Below are positions 61,720 through 64,000 of a DNA stretch of 64,000 nt, in pieces. Below the pieces are notes generated by a model, which saw nothing but the letters and a program-made list of their open reading frames with translations, did no database searches and was not told the origin of the DNA. A program made the position numbers and the translations under genes. Position 1 is the stretch's first letter; the number at the start of each line of letters is the position of its first letter. Location of the stretch: contig CM033106.1 of the NCBI GenBank assembly GCA_019321725.1, positions 26,524,118-26,588,117 on the forward strand, written 5' to 3'. Source of the DNA: Paulownia fortunei. Its lineage: Eukaryota; Streptophyta; Magnoliopsida; Lamiales; Paulowniaceae.

Positions 61720-62470
61720 TAATTTAGTGTAGTAATTGTAATGCATCAATTGGAGTAGGTGCATCCCAAGTTCTAATCCACTACTTCTGCTTTCTTTCTC
61801 TAGCTGGAACACTTGCACAAAATGCCGGTGTGAACCGGCGTAAGAGCTCCGACACTCAAGTCAATGACAGCCCTCTGGAATAGGATGAAAAGCAAATAGA
61901 TATGTATATTCTTAATATATAAAAAGTGTAACATGTATCATGCTTTGTATTCCCTTATTTATAGATGTCAAATAAGGGTAGAAAAGAGATTTCAAACCTC
62001 AATCTTTTATAACAGATTATTGTGTACGTGCTCATATTCCCTAATTTGCCCCTAAAAGATTATATGTCATTTTCTAACCATAACCGTTTTCTTTTCATTA
62101 TTTTCGTGAACTTGCCCGACTTGGAGGTCGGTCAATTCGTTGAACTCGTCCGACCTGTAGATCGGTCGACTCTTTGAACTCGCCCGACCTAAAGGTCAAT
62201 CAATTTCTTAAACTGGTCCAACCTGTAGATCGGTCAACTCCTGAATTCGCCCGACCTAGAGGTCAGTCAACTCCTTAATTTTGCCCGACCTATAGATCGG
62301 TCAACTCCTAAATTCGCCTGACCTGGAGGTCAGTCAACTCCTTGAACTTGCCCGACCTGTAGATCGGTCAACTCCTATATCTTGAGAATGTTTTATCATC
62401 CCATCTTGACTTTTTTCCATCTAGCTCCCATTCCCAGAATTCAAGATGTGCAGATTCATCCTTACCTAAA
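61720..62470. mobile_element. Possible LTR-derived fragment
   Basis: Contains CCGGTGTGAACCGGCG, AAGAGCTCCGACACTCAAGTCA and a TATTTATAG box near 61960. This combination recalls the LTRs of plant retrotransposons, where a similar GCTCCGATGC-AAGTCAG sequence is common. Clear LTR borders, a target-site duplication or internal genes were not found. The minisatellite at 62114-62380 is inside it. Confidence 0.4.
62114..62380. repeat. Minisatellite, eight units of 33-34 bases in alternating A/B pairs
   Basis: Units have the form GCCCGACCT-xx-AGrTCrGTCAACTCCT. Odd units carry AGGTC (GGAGGTC, AAAGGTC, AGAGGTC, GGAGGTC) and even units carry AGATCGG (GTAGATC, GTAGATC, ATAGATC, GTAGATC), so the true repeat is a dimer of about 67 bases, four times. 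Each unit centre is a near-perfect palindrome (GACCTnnAGGTC or CCGACCTGTAGATCGG). Confidence 0.9.
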
Positions 62471-63870
62471 TCACACCAACTTCATACTTATGATTTGAGT
62501 CAAGTGAGTCAGTCCCGATCTATATTACATCAGTAATAATGGTCTGAGAATTCTTCTTTAATCCTTGAAAGTTGTAAATCTTGTGCAGACTAATTATTGA
62601 TTAGACAACTTTTCTGTATTAAGTTGTAAATCCAAGAATTCATAGTACTTAAGGTAATAATGGGTCAAGATTTTTTCCTTAATCTTTAAAATGGATTGAT
62701 TTGATGGGACTAGTAATATAATTAATTATTTAATTTTATTTTCAATTTAAATCCCACTTTCATCCCTCACCCTCATCACCACCGCTCTCCATCTCATTAG
62801 CTCTCTCCAACATCCTCCTTCACATCCCATGTCGTGATGGCAATTTTGGTGCATCAAGTATTATTTTAAAAGAATTTTGACAATTGAAATATTTGAAAGA
62901 ATTAGAAGGGATAAAGTGATGCAATAAGAAGAAGAAGAAAATACTCAAATTGTTAATGATAGTATGAGGTGGCAAAGTGTATTGACACATTAACTTTTGG
63001 CCGAGCTTAATTTATATTTGCATTGGCTTCAATATTCAACACATCAATCTTAATAAATTTTAATTTAACAAAACACATTTACAACTTGAATAACTTGAAT
63101 TTTTTCTTAATATATGATCATTTTTAATTTATTATGTCAAATACATATAAGTGGATCTTAAATCTCATCTATAAATTAGCAAAACAAGTTTAAATAGACT
63201 TTTTGAACCAAACTCACATAGAACACCTAAAATTAGATGATAAACAAGATTAGATCCTACTCTTTCTAACGTTGTTTCAACTTTTCGACACGAGATTATT
63301 GTATCACTACACAATAATAGAGACTAACAATCCAATTGGCAAAAATAATATTACTTACACATTTAAAATGAAAAAAAAAATAAAAAAAATAGGCATAGTG
63401 CCCCTAATTCTAGTATATGTACAAGTATTAACCAACTTTTAACTGGGCTTAGATTAGGCTGACTTCCCTTGGACCAAAAATTAATTAAAACCTAATGTTG
63501 GAACTTGGATGCATTTGCAAATCAGCCCAGTTCGTTTTATTAAAGCCCAGAATTGAGATTCGGGTTAGCCCAGTTCAAATAGGACTAAAAAATATCAACA
63601 AAGACTTTAATTTTTTAGCAAAAATACAAATTGAACTTTAATTTTCAGTCTCAGAAATGAAAATCACACAAGCAATTTGCTTGCTTGACGCAAATTTTAA
63701 CCAGACAAGAAGCCAAAATGCATGCTAATGATGTCCAACATGCAATATTCATGACCAAAATGGAAGTCCCACTTCCCCATCAAATTCAAACATCGACTAA
63801 ATAACAGGAGGCTGATGATGAGTAGTAGTATATCAACTGGGAAGTAGACTGCCAAGAATCTGGATCGAAA

Positions 63871-64000
63871 ATGGTGGCCGCTTCTGAAAACACCTGCACG
63901 AACATTACCAATCACTCTATCACCTTTGCTTATCCTCAACTCTTAGTAGCTATTGCCTTGCTCTTAATTGTTTACTTCTTTTCTTCCAAATCACGTTCCG
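63871..64000 (+). CDS. N-terminus of a membrane-anchored protein (cut by window end)
   Basis: An open frame from ATG 63871 to the window edge (43 codons) begins MVAASENTCTNITNHS. It is followed by a strong hydrophobic segment (about residues 19-36) and a basic SSKSRS stretch. A short lumenal part, a single anchor and then a basic cytosolic linker would suit a cytochrome P450 or another ER-anchored enzyme, but no family motif is reached before the cut. Two NxT/NxS sequons (NIT, NHS) lie before the anchor. Confidence 0.6.
   Translation, partial: MVAASENTCTNITNHSITFAYPQLLVAIALLLIVYFFSSKSRS

Larger units (their letters stand above)
61205..63870. other. Intergenic, repeat-rich, between divergent genes
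   Basis: 61205-61700 is promoter and AT-rich DNA. 61720-62470 is repeat-derived (see the entries below). 62.5-63.6 kb is AT-rich with no gene. The last 200 bases upstream of 63871 are the probable promoter and leader of the last gene. Confidence 0.55.

Noticed and set aside
62114..62380. CRISPR-like array
   Set aside because: Units are contiguous tandem repeats without unique spacers, and the genome is eukaryotic.

Overview
This is nuclear DNA of a flowering plant, most likely a eudicot. The genes have many short introns with GT..AG borders in AT-rich spacers. There is an intron-bearing plant-type elongator tRNA-Met, a DYW-class PPR gene, an alpha-expansin and plant defensin-like peptides. 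The species cannot be named from sequence alone.

Layout. (1) 1-9.5 kb: the tail-to-tail junction of an unidentified plus-strand gene and importin-4 occurs twice. The left copy (window start to about 1.9 kb) holds the last exon of the unidentified gene and a broken piece of the importin-4 3' end. The right copy (7.6-10.1 kb) holds a lone last exon of the unidentified gene and the intact importin-4 end. A group Ib-like bHLH transcription factor gene sits between the copies, and its C-terminal exon cannot be found. (2) 9.5-17.2 kb: complete importin-4 gene on the minus strand, reconstructed in 20 coding exons (1049 aa). (3) 20.1-23.1 kb: a 7-exon, 288-aa multi-pass membrane protein with CREST-type His/Asp/Ser motifs. 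(4) 24.4-29.0 kb: tRNA-Met, then two defensin-like genes. The first is frameshifted in its signal peptide, the second is intact but has lost two cysteines, and a third promoter-only relic lies upstream. (5) 30.7-41.1 kb, all minus strand: DYW-type PPR protein, EXPA13-like expansin, kinetochore protein NUF2 (11 exons, 450 aa). (6) 42.7-57.1 kb: three tandem copies of a germination/storage-type bicupin gene ('glutelin type-D-like'). Copy A is intact. Copy B has no first exon. Copy C has a one-base slip that disconnects the ancestral start codon. A nested tandem repeat and a MITE-like element lie between B and C. (7) 60.3-61.2 kb: an intronless 3-hydroxyisobutyrate-dehydrogenase-like enzyme. (8) 61.7-62.5 kb: a repeat-derived stretch with an eight-unit minisatellite in which two palindromic unit types alternate. 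(9) 63.9 kb to the end: first codons of a membrane-anchored protein, cut by the window edge.

These are ordinary unlinked plant genes, not a pathway. No clearly undescribed multi-gene system was found. The points of most interest are the graded decay across the cupin array, the duplicated gene junction that brackets the bHLH gene, the cysteine loss in the surviving defensin-like gene, and the dimeric palindromic minisatellite. Exon borders were read by eye from splice consensus, frame continuity and family resemblance. In the multi-exon genes called intact, the summed exon lengths are divisible by three.
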